From positions 682,001-746,000 of the forward strand of contig NZ_CP108106.1 in assembly GCF_041435195.1 (NCBI RefSeq): a stretch of DNA of 64,000 bases. Direction: 5' to 3'. Made by a program: the position numbers and the translations under genes. The DNA is from Streptomyces sp. NBC_00224 (GTDB lineage Bacteria; Actinomycetota; Actinomycetes; Streptomycetales; Streptomycetaceae). This document shows, one piece after another, positions 24,512-33,413 of this stretch (positions are counted from its first letter, which is position 1; every line of letters begins with the position of its first letter). The notes below the pieces were generated by a model, which was not told the origin of the DNA, did not search any database, and worked only from the letters and a program-made list of their open reading frames with translations.

Positions 24512-27307
24512 GTGGCAAGGGACGAGCGAATCGACGTTCCACTGGTCGGCAGGGAGACCGAGCTCCAGCAGCTGCGCAACTTTCTGGCAACGGCAACGAC
24601 CAAGCGAAGCGGCGTTCTGGTCCTGCAGGGCGAGCCGGGAATCGGGAAGTCTTCCCTATTGGCAGCGACGGCACAACTGACCCCCGCGCTGGCCACACTG
24701 ACCGCGAGCTGTGTGGAGAGCGAGGCGGAACTGGCCTTCTCCGCGCTGAGTGGACTTCTGCTGCCGATCGCCCGCTTGATGCCCCGATTACGGGCGCCCC
24801 AGCGCCGCGCGCTCGCCCTCGCACTCGCCTTGTCCGAACCCGGCTCAAATGAGGCCGCCCCCAACAGCATCGCGATCGGGCTGGGCACCCTCGGCCTCCT
24901 CGCGGAGGCCGCACCAGTGGTCGTTCTCCTCGATGACATTCAGTGGATGGACGAAGCGTCGGCTGCGGCACTTGCCTTCGCCGGTCGGCGGCTGTTCGGA
25001 GAGGGAATCGCCGTGGTCATGAGCGTTCGTTCAGGGATCCACTGCCCGATGGACCTCACCGGGCACCACGTAATGGAATTGGCTGCCCTAGGGCCCGAAC
25101 CCGCCCGGGAACTCGCCAGTCGTGTGCGCGGTAGCCCCGTCAGCGTGGATGAGTTCGAGCGGTTGATGCGCCATACCGGGGGAAACCCACTCGCTCTGGT
25201 GGAACTCAGCAGGTCCGGGCTGTCAGCCTTCGGCCCAGGCCAGACCGAACTCCCCCTGCCTCTGCCGCAGGCCTTGGCCATCGCCTACCGACGACGTCTG
25301 GCGCCGCTCTCCGCAGCCACCAGGGCGACGCTGCTGGTCTGTGCCAGCAGCTACACCGGAGATCTCGCCGAAATAGCCGCAGCTGTGGGACGTGCAGGGT
25401 TGGCCGACCTGGAGCCGGCGGAGTCCGCAGAGCTCGTCGCCATAGGCCATGGCCGCGTGGAGTTCTCCCATCCCTTGGTCCGTGCTGCCGTCTACCACTC
25501 GGCATCACCGGCCCAGAGGCGCACAGCCCATGCGCTCCTCGCTCGGACCCAACCTGGGCATGGCTCGTCCGGCATGGACCAACAAGCCTGGCATTTGGCC
25601 GCCGCAGCGCTCGGGACCGACGAGGACGTGGCCGCGGCTCTCACCGAGGCTGCCGAGCGGGCGTGCCGACGCGGTGCCCTTGGAACCGCACGGTCCACCT
25701 ATGTACGAGCGGCGTGGCTGACCCCGTTCCCCGAATCGCGCGGGCGTCGGTTGGTGGCAGCCGCTACCTGCGCTCAACTCGCAGGCTTCCCGGACCAAGC
25801 CCTTCCTCTGCTGTCACAGGCACGAAGTGTCACGGCCGATCCCCAGCTGATCGGCGAGATCGAACAGCTGCACAATCAGATCAGGCTGACTCGTGCCGCG
25901 CCTCGGCTCGCCTTCGTCCAGATGACCGAGGATGCCGCTCGTCTGCGCAACGAGGCGCCACTGGCCGCTGCCCACTTACTGGCGACGGCGGCAGGGGTCG
26001 CGGCGATGGGCGGGACCGTGGCGCAAGCACTGGCCGCAGCGGAGGACGGCCATAGCCTCGCCTGCGCCTCGACAGGCTCAGGCACCCTTGCAACGACGGC
26101 GCTGCGTATCCACACGCTGTTGTTGGCCGGACAGGTCCAGACGGCTTCCGACCTCTTGGATCCCGCGCTTGATCAGCTCTTGTCCTCTGACCCGCTCGTT
26201 CACGGGGCGGAGGTGTTCGGCTATGCGTGCCTGGATCTCCTGTGGCTGGGCCGCTACGCTCCCGCCCGCCGCCTGGTCGAGCACGGACTGAGGTGCGTCA
26301 GAGCGGCCAATGCGGTGGAACGCCTGCCGGTCCTCACCTCCGTACTGGCTGACCTGGAGTTCCGGCAAGGCCGATGGAACGCTGCCTACGCAGCAGCGGC
26401 AGAGTGCATGTCGCTCTCCGAGGAACTGGGCCAGCCTGTGCTCGCCGGCTACGCGGCCAGCACGCTAGCCCAGATCGAGGCGGTGCAAGGGCAGCGGCAA
26501 CGTTGTGAAGAGTACGCGGCGCGCGCACTGTTCCTGCTCGAGTCGAGCGGCTACGACCTGGTCGCGCCCTACGCCCACCTCGCTCTGGCTCAGTTGGAGC
26601 TGACTCTGGGGGAATACGCCGTAGCTGCCGCTCAGTTCACCGCGCTGAGCGAACGCACGGAGGAACTGGGCGTGCGCAATCCGGCTGTATTTCCCATGTG
26701 CGCAGACCTGGTAGAAACCTGCTTGCGTGCGAACCGGCCGCAGGAGGCCAGATCCGCGCTGGCAGCCCTTGCCGACAGAGTGGACTCGTCATCACCGGAC
26801 ACCGTGCGGGCCTCGCTGGCTCGGTGTCAGGGTCTGCTGGCCAGGGATGTGGAGGATGCGGAGGAGCACTTCACAGCAGCTCTGGCTCTTTACGGAGCGC
26901 ACAACCCCGATCCGTACGGACTGGCACGGACCCGGCTCGCCTTCGGTCAGCGGTTACGCCGTGCACGCCGTCGAGCGCTTGCGCAAACACACCTCCAAGC
27001 CGCCGGGGCCCTTTTCCGGCAGCTTGGAGCCACGCCCTGGGTCCAACACGTGGAAAGGGAACTACGTGTCGCCGAAGGCCGCAGGAGGCAGACGGATTCA
27101 CATGTCGAACTCACTGTGCAAGAGGCCCAGGTGGCGAGACTGGTCGCCCGAGGAGCCACCAATCAGGAGACCGCGGACGCACTATTCCTGTCGAGCAAGA
27201 CCATCGAGTATCACCTGGGAAACATCTACTCCAAGTTGGGACTCCGCTCACGCGTGGAGCTCGCCCGCCGCCTCGCCGACACCGTATCGGATGAAACAGG
27301 CACCTGA
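24512..27307 (+). CDS. LAL-family (large ATP-binding LuxR) transcriptional regulator
   Basis: The 931-residue product has an N-terminal AAA-type ATPase with Walker A GEPGIGKSS at 40-48 and Walker B VVVLLDDIQW near 139-148, a long TPR-like helical middle, and a C-terminal LuxR helix-turn-helix (LTVQEAQVARLVARGATNQETADALFLSSKTIEYHLGNIYSKLGLRSR). LAL proteins activate pathway-specific operons after binding ATP and an inducer. The GTG at 24512 follows GGGGCAGGG. No biosynthetic cluster adjoins it; fragments follow instead, so its target may be lost or remote. It uses more varied third codon positions than the neighbours, which fits a separate origin. Confidence 0.88.
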   Translation: MARDERIDVPLVGRETELQQLRNFLATATTKRSGVLVLQGEPGIGKSSLLAATAQLTPALATLTASCVESEAELAFSALSGLLLPIARLMPRLRAPQRRALALALALSEPGSNEAAPNSIAIGLGTLGLLAEAAPVVVLLDDIQWMDEASAAALAFAGRRLFGEGIAVVMSVRSGIHCPMDLTGHHVMELAALGPEPARELASRVRGSPVSVDEFERLMRHTGGNPLALVELSRSGLSAFGPGQTELPLPLPQALAIAYRRRLAPLSAATRATLLVCASSYTGDLAEIAAAVGRAGLADLEPAESAELVAIGHGRVEFSHPLVRAAVYHSASPAQRRTAHALLARTQPGHGSSGMDQQAWHLAAAALGTDEDVAAALTEAAERACRRGALGTARSTYVRAAWLTPFPESRGRRLVAAATCAQLAGFPDQALPLLSQARSVTADPQLIGEIEQLHNQIRLTRAAPRLAFVQMTEDAARLRNEAPLAAAHLLATAAGVAAMGGTVAQALAAAEDGHSLACASTGSGTLATTALRIHTLLLAGQVQTASDLLDPALDQLLSSDPLVHGAEVFGYACLDLLWLGRYAPARRLVEHGLRCVRAANAVERLPVLTSVLADLEFRQGRWNAAYAAAAECMSLSEELGQPVLAGYAASTLAQIEAVQGQRQRCEEYAARALFLLESSGYDLVAPYAHLALAQLELTLGEYAVAAAQFTALSERTEELGVRNPAVFPMCADLVETCLRANRPQEARSALAALADRVDSSSPDTVRASLARCQGLLARDVEDAEEHFTAALALYGAHNPDPYGLARTRLAFGQRLRRARRRALAQTHLQAAGALFRQLGATPWVQHVERELRVAEGRRRQTDSHVELTVQEAQVARLVARGATNQETADALFLSSKTIEYHLGNIYSKLGLRSRVELARRLADTVSDETGT

Positions 27308-27995
27308 TGCGACTGGGCCGGCTGGGGGCGTAGCCGTACCCGAGGACGAAGGGGCAACACCCTCCTGCGGCTGAAGGGCGGGGGCCACGCCCCGTCCGCT
27401 TTCCCACCCGTAGACTCCAGCAGCACGTGCCACCGGTCCCGAGTTCTGTGCACGGTATCGATGCGCACCTGCAACTCATCGAGCAGCTGATCCAGACTCA
27501 GCCGCGACCACGGCTGCACTCCCGTCCCGCCCGACCCCACCCATCGGTGCCTGCCTGCGGAACGCCAAAGCCCGACGTCCACCACGCGTCAGCGTGAGGT
27601 GGGAAGAGGCTCCGTGTGCTGTCTCCACCCGGAGAGTGTCTGCGCAGCTGACAGGTCCATCCGTGTCGTTCTTCTCGGCAGAGGCCGGAACTGCGGGATC
27701 GGACCGCAGTTCCAGCATGCCTGGGCTTACTCCGAGGGCTCTACCTCATCATCCACCTCGTCCTCGTCGCCCATCTGGTCAGTGTCGGACCAGTCCGCGG
27801 ACGGGACCCAACCAGGGCCACCTGGCCTGATCGAGAAGGGCGGCGTGTTGGGACGGGAGCCGAAGGCCGTCGAAATCACCCATCGTGCCAAACGGTTCAC
27901 TGGGTCATCCTCTCGGGAAGACCCCTCGGGCCCTGACGATGCCGGAGCCCCACCGGGAGATCACGTCCCCCAGCGCAATGGAGGGGGACCCCGGC
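27308..27995. other. gene-poor stretch with fragments
   Basis: Between the LAL gene and the next small ORF only a short sensor-kinase remnant (27406-27504, minus strand) is recognisable. The remainder carries overlapping short frames with no shared bias. Confidence 0.4.
27406..27504 (-). pseudogene. N-terminal fragment of a DevS/GAF-type sensor histidine kinase
   Basis: RLSLDQLLDELQVRIDTV then HRTRDRWHVLLESTGG matches the characteristic N-terminal linker preceding the first GAF domain in Streptomyces DevS-like sensor kinases (usual pattern RLxLDxLLxELQxRxDxVRxTRDRVHxLLEAV). No GAF or kinase domain follows. It is a leftover of a two-component gene. Confidence 0.5.
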
Positions 27996-28325
27996 CTAGG
28001 TGCGTGCCGGGACCCAGATGTAGATCACCAATGGCCGGGGGCTGCCCGGCAGCGACGAAGTCCAAAGGGGAAGCACCGGGGGCCGCACCCCGAGCGCGCT
28101 CCATGCCACGTACAGAAACCCAGAGAAGTAGATGCCAAGGGCGCGGAGCGCCGCTGGCAGCCGTCCGTGCCGCTGCCGCTCCTGGAAGGAGGCCGACAGC
28201 GGATCTTCAAACAACGACGCGAAGACATCCTTGTACCGAGCCCACGCCTCGCGATGCCATGCGGCAAAGTCCGCGAAGCTCGAAGGGCAGTCTTCGAGAG
28301 GGGCGAAGCGAGGAGGGCGGCTCAT
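27996..28325 (-). CDS. small hypothetical protein, one possible membrane helix
   Basis: The ATG at 28325 is preceded by GGAGGGG at ideal spacing, giving a 109-residue product starting MSRPPRFAPLEDCPSSFADF. Residues about 60-80 (ALRALGIYFSGFLYVAWSAL) could span the membrane. The upstream open frame to 28601 has no coding bias. I do not recognise the family. It is surrounded by fragments and may itself be a recent or decaying gene. Confidence 0.45.
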   Translation of the reverse strand: MSRPPRFAPLEDCPSSFADFAAWHREAWARYKDVFASLFEDPLSASFQERQRHGRLPAALRALGIYFSGFLYVAWSALGVRPPVLPLWTSSLPGSPRPLVIYIWVPART

Positions 28326-29180
28326 CCTTGGTCCCCTCCGGTCGCCTGTCGTGGTGAAGCGGAACGCTAGCAAGCTCACCGAGTGCAGCCAAACCAACCG
28401 GGAACGACACGAACGACCCCTCACATAAACGAGAGTTGACGCATTCGACCAAGTCGCATGTCGCCGTCTGCGGCGCGGTCCGGCATGGGGGGGTCGATGA
28501 GCGGCACCGTCAACGGGTCGGGGTCGGCTTTGGGTAGACCCAGACACTCTCCCGAACCACGGCGACGTCTCCAGTGGCGTCGGCGAGGCGGGCAGCGGCA
28601 TCGAACGCGCGGGAGTGAATGCGATCGATCTCCGTCGGTACGGGCCAGGACCGGGTGGTGGTCGGATGGGTCGAGGTCGGCAAACTGCCCGACCGCCCAG
28701 CCGGTTTCGGCCCGTTCGACTCTGCTGGCCAATTCACAGGAGGACCTGAGTCGATATCGACGACCCGGGTCATGGAGCTGCCGGCTCAGGCATCGAACGG
28801 GGCGACGGGTGCCATTGGCGGGGCGGCCGGAGCCGAGGCGTCGCGGCTGGTGCGGAGCGGCTGGAGTCCTCACCCGAAGGCCGCACGGCCCTCGATCCGG
28901 CGAGCGAGGGCCCGGGCGAGATGCAAAAACAGGTCGCCGCCGCCCTCGGCGCGGGCCCCCAGTTCACCCAGCGACTGGAGCAGCCGAGGGCGGGCCGTTG
29001 GGCGGATCCCGCCCACTGGGGAGAGTGCAGTGGGCTCGGCGGACGGGCTGTGCTCCGGGTCGGCGTGTACCGGCAGGGAGGGACGGGATCCGGCCTCGCT
29101 CCTACGGCGGTTGTGAGGTACGGCCGGGGCCGGTGCTCTGAACTGAGTCCGCCGGCCCCGGGTGCATCAGCGCAGCAGTG
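28326..29180. other. fragment-rich interval
   Basis: Over 850 bases without a firm gene. A minus-strand frame at 28510-28773 ends PTEIDRIHSRAFDAAARL then ADATGDVAVVRESVWVYP and reads like the C-terminus of a protein. Another minus-strand run near 28870-29000 (LLQSLGELGARAEGGGD then LFLHLARALARRIEGRAAFG, stop) looks like a second C-terminal scrap. Neither has a start signal or recognisable family. Confidence 0.3.
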
Positions 29181-29738
29181 CTATGCGCGCGTGAACCATC
29201 GCTGGTCCGGGTGGTAGTGGCAGTCCCACAGGACGAGCGGGGTCCCGTTGGCGGTACTGCCATTGTTGGCCAAACCCACGCACTTGTTCTGGCCCGCTCC
29301 GGAGGCGAGGGCGAAGGTGCCATCCCCCAGATCCTGCATGCGCCACCACTGATCGGGGTGGAGGTGGCAGTCCCACAGGACCAGACGTGTTCCGTTGGCG
29401 GTGCTGCCGTTGTTGGCCAGCCCGACGCACTTGCCGTTCGGATAGCCGGACGCGTAGCTGCGCAGGGAGACGCCGTCGTCACCCTTGTACCACCACTGAT
29501 CGGGGTGGAGATGGCAGTCCCACAGGACGAGCTGGGTTCCGTTGGCGGTGCTGCCGTTGTTGGCCAGTCCCACGCACTTGTTTCCGTCCGGGCTGGCCAC
29601 GCTCCGTAAGCTGGAGATGCCGGGGGCCTGCGTCCCTGCTGACGGTGCTGCCGTGGCCGTTGTACCGGTCAGAGTCAGTGCAGCGGTCGCAGCCGCCGCG
29701 ATCGCGAGCCCGAGCCGATGGGTCGTACGAACGTTCAT
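29181..29738 (-). CDS. secreted ricin-type beta-trefoil lectin of three near-identical repeats
   Basis: The 185-residue protein has a signal peptide (cut probably after TTATAAPSA) and then only a carbohydrate-binding trefoil. Residues 54-83, 103-132 and 152-181 are almost the same 30-residue unit: KCVGLANNGSTANGT, one variable residue, LVLWDCH, variable, HPDQ. Each subdomain has the Cys pair and the Q-x-W motif (QWW, QWW, QRW) of ricin B/CBM13 domains, which bind galactose or xylan. Unlike most Streptomyces CBM13 modules it is not attached to a hydrolase. The repeat period is 49 residues. It is monocistronic. Confidence 0.85.
   Translation of the reverse strand: MNVRTTHRLGLAIAAAATAALTLTGTTATAAPSAGTQAPGISSLRSVASPDGNKCVGLANNGSTANGTQLVLWDCHLHPDQWWYKGDDGVSLRSYASGYPNGKCVGLANNGSTANGTRLVLWDCHLHPDQWWRMQDLGDGTFALASGAGQNKCVGLANNGSTANGTPLVLWDCHYHPDQRWFTRA
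29196..29579 (-). repeat. three 90-base direct repeats within the lectin gene
   Basis: The trefoil units occupy 29490-29579, 29343-29432 and 29196-29285, spaced 147 bases. They are nearly identical at the DNA level as well as in protein (for example the CACTGATCGGGGTGGAG and GCGGTGCTGCCGTTGTTGG segments recur), indicating recent duplication or gene conversion and making the locus prone to copy-number change. Confidence 0.8.
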
Positions 29739-30142
29739 CCGTAGTCCTTCCTCACGGGTGGCTCTCAGACAATGCTCAACTCTGGTCTTCGCGCCCGGCG
29801 GTGTACATCCCCTGAATAAGGGGGTGCCGCCGGGCGCCCGTCACCGGCCGCGTTTTCAGTCAGCCGGGCGATCAGGGTGTCCAGACATCCGGAGTGATGA
29901 CGAGGGACTGTCGACGGTCACGCAATTGCATGACCGTGTGAACGTCTTCACGCTGCACCGCGAACTGCTAGCCGAGACCTTCTCCGTAACGGCCAGATGG
30001 TCCGCGCCGCACCGGTTCAACCGGGCGCGCGCAGCCGTTTGGGCGCTCACACCCCGCTGAGACGCGAGTACCCGCTGGGTGAACCCGCCAGCCCCGCCCC
30101 GCTTGATGCGGTCGCGGGGCGGGGCTGGATCGGAAGGTGTGA
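29739..30142. other. intergenic region upstream of lectin
   Basis: A 404-base interval. A plus-strand frame ending at 30060 (VNVFTLHRELLAETFSV then TARWSAPHRF) reads partly protein-like but has no start or ribosome site. The terminator at 30088-30128 lies at its right end. Confidence 0.4.
30088..30128. terminator. terminator, 15-bp perfect GC stem
   Basis: CCAGCCCCGCCCCGC at 30088-30102 pairs exactly with 30114-30128 across an 11-base loop. It lies just after the stop of the small secreted protein gene on the minus strand. Confidence 0.82.
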
Positions 30143-30511
30143 TCAGGAGACGCGCTTGAGGGTCCAGGCGTTGTTGTTGAAGCCGGAGTTCGGGAAGGCG
30201 ACGCACGAGCCGCTGTAGTACGAGGCGGTCTGGACCCAGCCGGTCGGGTAGTACGCGGACCCGCAGGCCTGGACGACGGTGCCTACGGGCAGGCCGGTGA
30301 GCTGCTTGATCTGCTTGATGTTCGGGGCGAAGTTCTGGCCGCCGCAGCTGTTGCTGTAGCCCCAGTTGACGTCGACGTAGCCTGCCGGGGTGGCGCTGCT
30401 CGCGCAGGTGGTCGTCACGTCGCCGGGAGCCGCCTGGGCGGGCGCGGCCGTGAGGGCGAACACCGCAGCAGCACCGGCGAGAGCGATCGTGGTGGTACGC
30501 AGGCGAGACAT
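30143..30511 (-). CDS. small secreted protein of unknown function
   Basis: The 122-residue precursor has a clear signal peptide (TTTIALAGAAAVFALTAAPAQA, cleavage after AQA) and a mature part of about 95 residues with four Cys, probably two disulfides, and many Asn/Gly/Tyr/Trp residues. AAGGAG precedes the ATG. A strong terminator follows. The mature region includes GSAYYPTGWVQTASYYSGSC and ends NNNAWTLKRVS. I do not recognise a family; small Cys-paired secreted proteins of this kind include inhibitors and carbohydrate binders. Confidence 0.65.
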   Translation of the reverse strand: MSRLRTTTIALAGAAAVFALTAAPAQAAPGDVTTTCASSATPAGYVDVNWGYSNSCGGQNFAPNIKQIKQLTGLPVGTVVQACGSAYYPTGWVQTASYYSGSCVAFPNSGFNNNAWTLKRVS

Positions 30512-31015
30512 AGTGGGCTCCTTGGATCCGAAACAGCCAACGCGATATGACGTCCCGTTTCTACGGCCTGGCCACAAACCACAACAGTCGTTTTCCGGTC
30601 TACAAGATCACGCCATCTCCCCGAAATGCACACGCGATCACCACATCTACCCCCTCCACACTGAAGGCGACCTCCTTGGACGCGAGCTCAGCCAGGGAGC
30701 ACACCTCGTCATCCCAGCGCATCGCCGTGCAAAGTGATCGCGGCGCCCTTGATACGGAGCAGTCCGAGGCGTTCACGGCCCCGCCAGGCGAACTTCGCGA
30801 TGGCAATCTTGCGGCAGCGCCGAAGGGACCGACACAGGAGGAGGTAGGGCTTGGTCGATCTCACACACCTTGCGGGCGCACACCCGGCGAGACCCTTGGG
30901 ATTCCCCGTCGGCGGCCAGTTGGTGGGGGGATCTGGCCGCCGACGGTTACGGTGCGTCCCTCCATAGGGAGGGAGTTGCCGACCGACCGACCCACCCACT
31001 CACCCACCGGCCCGG
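30512..31015. other. intergenic interval holding a Ku remnant
   Basis: Apart from the Ku-like remnant at 30600-30812 the 500 bases contain no gene. Short frames near 30861-31064 lack coding bias. Confidence 0.4.
30600..30812 (-). pseudogene. frameshifted remnant of a Ku (NHEJ) gene
   Basis: The minus strand encodes KIAIAKFAWRGRERLGLLRI then KGAAITLHGDAL, and after a one-base shift MRWDDEVCSLAELASKEVAF. Together these follow the order of bacterial Ku proteins (typical: AIAKFAWHGRERLGLLRVRDxxxVLHxMRWDDEIRxPAELAP). Ku binds DNA ends with LigD in non-homologous end joining. Both ends of the gene and the remaining two thirds are missing. Confidence 0.6.
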
Positions 31016-31807
31016 TCAGTGCTTTCGGTTCCGTGCGAGGAAGTCGCCGATGAGCTTCACCCACTCCTGCGGGCGCTCCGCAAATGGCAGGTGTCCGGTC
31101 GGGAGTTCGGCGATCTCAGCGGTGGGGACGGCGGCGGCGAGCTCCCGCTGGAGGCTCGGCGAGATGAGCGGGTCGCCGGTGGTGACGACAATGAGCGTCG
31201 GTACCGCGATGGCGGCGAGGTCGCCGCGGACATCGGCCCTTCGGACGAGGTCGACCTGGTCTCCGGTGCCGACGGGGATGGCGGGCGCGAGCTGCTCGGC
31301 GGCGGTGTGGACCTGGGCCGGGGTGAGGGAGTTCAGGACCGGTTCGCTCAGCGCCATCAGGTTCAGGTATTGGGCGAGCACGGTGTGCTGACCGGATTCG
31401 AACAGCTGGTGCCAGATGGAGGCGGCGAGGGAGGTGCGCGTGTCGGCGTACGCGAACGTCGCACTCAGCACGAGTGAGCTGACCCGCTCAGGGTGACGCG
31501 CGGCGAGGCGGATCGCGACGGGGCCGCCGAGCGAATACCCGCTGACCGCAAAGGTATCGAGCCCTTCGGCGTCGGCCGCCGCCACCAGCTGTTCCACAAG
31601 CTCGTCGATTTCCAGCGACCCCTGGGCCTTCGGGGTAGCGCCGGAGCCGGGGTAGTCGACCCCAACGACGGTGTGCTGTGCGGCGAGCTCCTCCATGATC
31701 GGTCCGTAGTTGGCTTCGATGCCGCCGCCCGCCCCATGGGCGAGGAGGAGGCCGGGGCCGGCACCGCGGACGGTGCGGGCGAAGGCGGCGGGTGTGGTCG
31801 TGGTCAT
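31016..31807 (-). CDS. alpha/beta hydrolase (serine nucleophile)
   Basis: The 263-residue protein has the oxyanion motif AHGAGGG near 23-29, the nucleophile elbow SGYSLGG with Ser92, a TTGDPLISP acid turn near 217-225 and the PTGHLPF catalytic His near 244. This is a standard alpha/beta-hydrolase catalytic triad, and the length fits single-domain esterase or ring-cleavage hydrolase members. It is divergent from a TetR gene whose two operators lie in the shared 124-base control region, so it is probably induced by its own substrate. Substrate unknown. Confidence 0.83.
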   Translation of the reverse strand: MTTTTPAAFARTVRGAGPGLLLAHGAGGGIEANYGPIMEELAAQHTVVGVDYPGSGATPKAQGSLEIDELVEQLVAAADAEGLDTFAVSGYSLGGPVAIRLAARHPERVSSLVLSATFAYADTRTSLAASIWHQLFESGQHTVLAQYLNLMALSEPVLNSLTPAQVHTAAEQLAPAIPVGTGDQVDLVRRADVRGDLAAIAVPTLIVVTTGDPLISPSLQRELAAAVPTAEIAELPTGHLPFAERPQEWVKLIGDFLARNRKH

Positions 31808-31845
31808 CGGAGTTGCCTCTCGTGGGTCGACTGGCCGCCACTTAT

Positions 31846-31863
31846 CTTTAGCGGTCGCTAAAG
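31846..31863. promoter_or_regulatory. TetR-type operator 1
   Basis: CTTTAGCG-GT-CGCTAAAG is a perfect 18-base palindrome (8-base arms, GT centre) 39 bases upstream of the hydrolase start codon. It matches the second site at 31894-31911. Confidence 0.8.
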
Positions 31864-31893
31864 CTGAGCGGTGGACCGACCCTAACAGAACTT

Positions 31894-31911
31894 CCTTAGC
31901 GATCGCTATGG
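31894..31911. promoter_or_regulatory. TetR-type operator 2
   Basis: CCTTAGCG-AT-CGCTATGG has the same TTAGCG-NN-CGCTA core as operator 1, with one arm mismatch. It ends 20 bases before the regulator start, and the site centres are 48 bases apart. The pair predicts autoregulation and control of the hydrolase. Confidence 0.78.
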
Positions 31912-31931
31912 ACTGGCGGTAGGCTGTGGTC

Positions 31932-32582
31932 ATGAGCAGCGGACAAACCCCGACCAAGGCCGCCCCCAGGCGGAGCCGACGCGCCTTCGACCGCGACCAG
32001 GCCTTGGCCGCCGCCTTGCGGGAGTTCTGGATCCACGGTTACGAGACGACGTCGGTCGCCTCGCTCACCGAGGCGATGGGGATCAAACCGCCGAGCCTGT
32101 ACGCCGCCTTCGGCGACAAGCGACAGCTGTTCGACGAAGCCGTGCAGCTCTACGTCCATACGTACGGAGCCCCGCTGCCACAAGGCCCGGAAGCCCGATC
32201 GGACATCGCCGCGATGCTGCGGCACCTCGCCGCCGACTACACCGACCCAGGTCACCCGCCCGGCTGCCTCATCATCACGGCGGCGACCAACTGCGGCCCC
32301 GGCTCGCAGGACGTGAAGGCCAAGCTGCGCGAAATGCGCGAGGAAACCAAGACCTCGATCGCCGCCCGCATCCGCGCCGACATCGACGCGGGACTGCTAC
32401 CCGCGCACGTGGACGCCGACGGACTGGCGGCCTTCTACGCGGCGGTCATCCAGGGGATGAACCAGCAGGCATGCGACGGGGCGGGGCGGGAGGCACTGGA
32501 TCGCGTGGTCGACGCGGCGATGGCTGCGTGGCCGCAGACGCCAGGCAGCCCGGCGCCGGCGTCGCCGTCCGCACCCTGCTGA
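31932..32582 (+). CDS. TetR-family regulator of the divergent hydrolase
   Basis: The 216-residue protein has a TetR helix-turn-helix (ALAAALREFWIHGYETTSVASLTEAMGI then KPPSLYAAFGDKRQLFDEAV). The C-terminal part carries HPPGCLIITAATNCGPGS, which matches the TetR subgroup with a PxGCL motif seen in AcuR/YxaF-like repressors. The ATG at 31932 is favoured; a GTG at 31926 adds only two residues. Two palindromic operators lie in the intergenic region. Confidence 0.87.
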   Translation: MSSGQTPTKAAPRRSRRAFDRDQALAAALREFWIHGYETTSVASLTEAMGIKPPSLYAAFGDKRQLFDEAVQLYVHTYGAPLPQGPEARSDIAAMLRHLAADYTDPGHPPGCLIITAATNCGPGSQDVKAKLREMREETKTSIAARIRADIDAGLLPAHVDADGLAAFYAAVIQGMNQQACDGAGREALDRVVDAAMAAWPQTPGSPAPASPSAPC

Positions 32583-32783
32583 CGGCCACCTGCTCACATC
32601 CACTGGCCGCGCCTGACGTAAACGTAGAGTGCCGCCCCAACTGGCCGTACGTGGGGAACTCCGAGGGTCAAGCCACATTTTCGTGCCGGGTGCTCTCCAG
32701 CCTGCGGCTGTGGGGTCCGTTCCTCGGGCTGATACCTCAGCTGAAGGAATGGCGGACAGGCCGTGCGGCTAAGGTGGCGCCTC

Positions 32784-33413
32784 ATGAGTGATCACACCAG
32801 CCAGCCTGGATCAGTAGGCATCCGCCTCCGCATACGTGTGGTTGGCGGCCTGCTGGCGTGTTCAGCGTCCCTGCTGGGCGGCTGCACGACCAGTGACGAT
32901 CAGTCAGGCAAGTCGGCGGGGACCCCGCACTCGTCGTCAACCGCGTCTGCCACGCCCTCACCCTCGCCGACAAAGACGTGGAGCTCCCCGGCGTTCCCCG
33001 GTCCCACGGCGCGCGCGATCATGGGCAAGATCGCCACACGATGGGGAATGGAGGTCCACCGGTCGGGCCGCTACGGTCAGGGACCGATGGAGGCGAAGCG
33101 CGTCCTCCCAGAAGGGTTCACCTTCTGGGTGCGGATGAACGGCGACGACGACGGCCGAGCGCGTCGCGCCGAGTGCATGGCCCTGAACTCGATGTCCGAG
33201 AAGGTCGCAGCCACCCTGACGGAGTGCGCGGACATCGCATTGGACGGAAAGGCGACCACTCGGCACAAGGAGTGGATCTCCGCACAACTGGCCATCGCCG
33301 ACAAGCCGGATGGCCCGCGGGAGTCCACCGACACCCTCACCGAGAACGGCTTCACCATGCGCCTTGTCGCACGGGACACCGGGACCATTCTGACCATCAC
33401 CCGCGCTGCATAG
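32784..33413 (+). CDS. lipoprotein of unknown function
   Basis: The 209-residue product has an N-terminal signal with lipobox LLGGC near residue 34, a Ser/Thr/Pro linker (SSSTASATPSPSPTKTW) and a 140-residue extracytoplasmic domain. The domain (ATRWGMEVHRSGRYGQG and later NGFTMRLVARDTGTILTITRA) is not recognised. It has one Cys pair candidate (C160 and C179 region). It is monocistronic with no functional hint from neighbours. Confidence 0.65.
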   Translation: MSDHTSQPGSVGIRLRIRVVGGLLACSASLLGGCTTSDDQSGKSAGTPHSSSTASATPSPSPTKTWSSPAFPGPTARAIMGKIATRWGMEVHRSGRYGQGPMEAKRVLPEGFTFWVRMNGDDDGRARRAECMALNSMSEKVAATLTECADIALDGKATTRHKEWISAQLAIADKPDGPRESTDTLTENGFTMRLVARDTGTILTITRAA

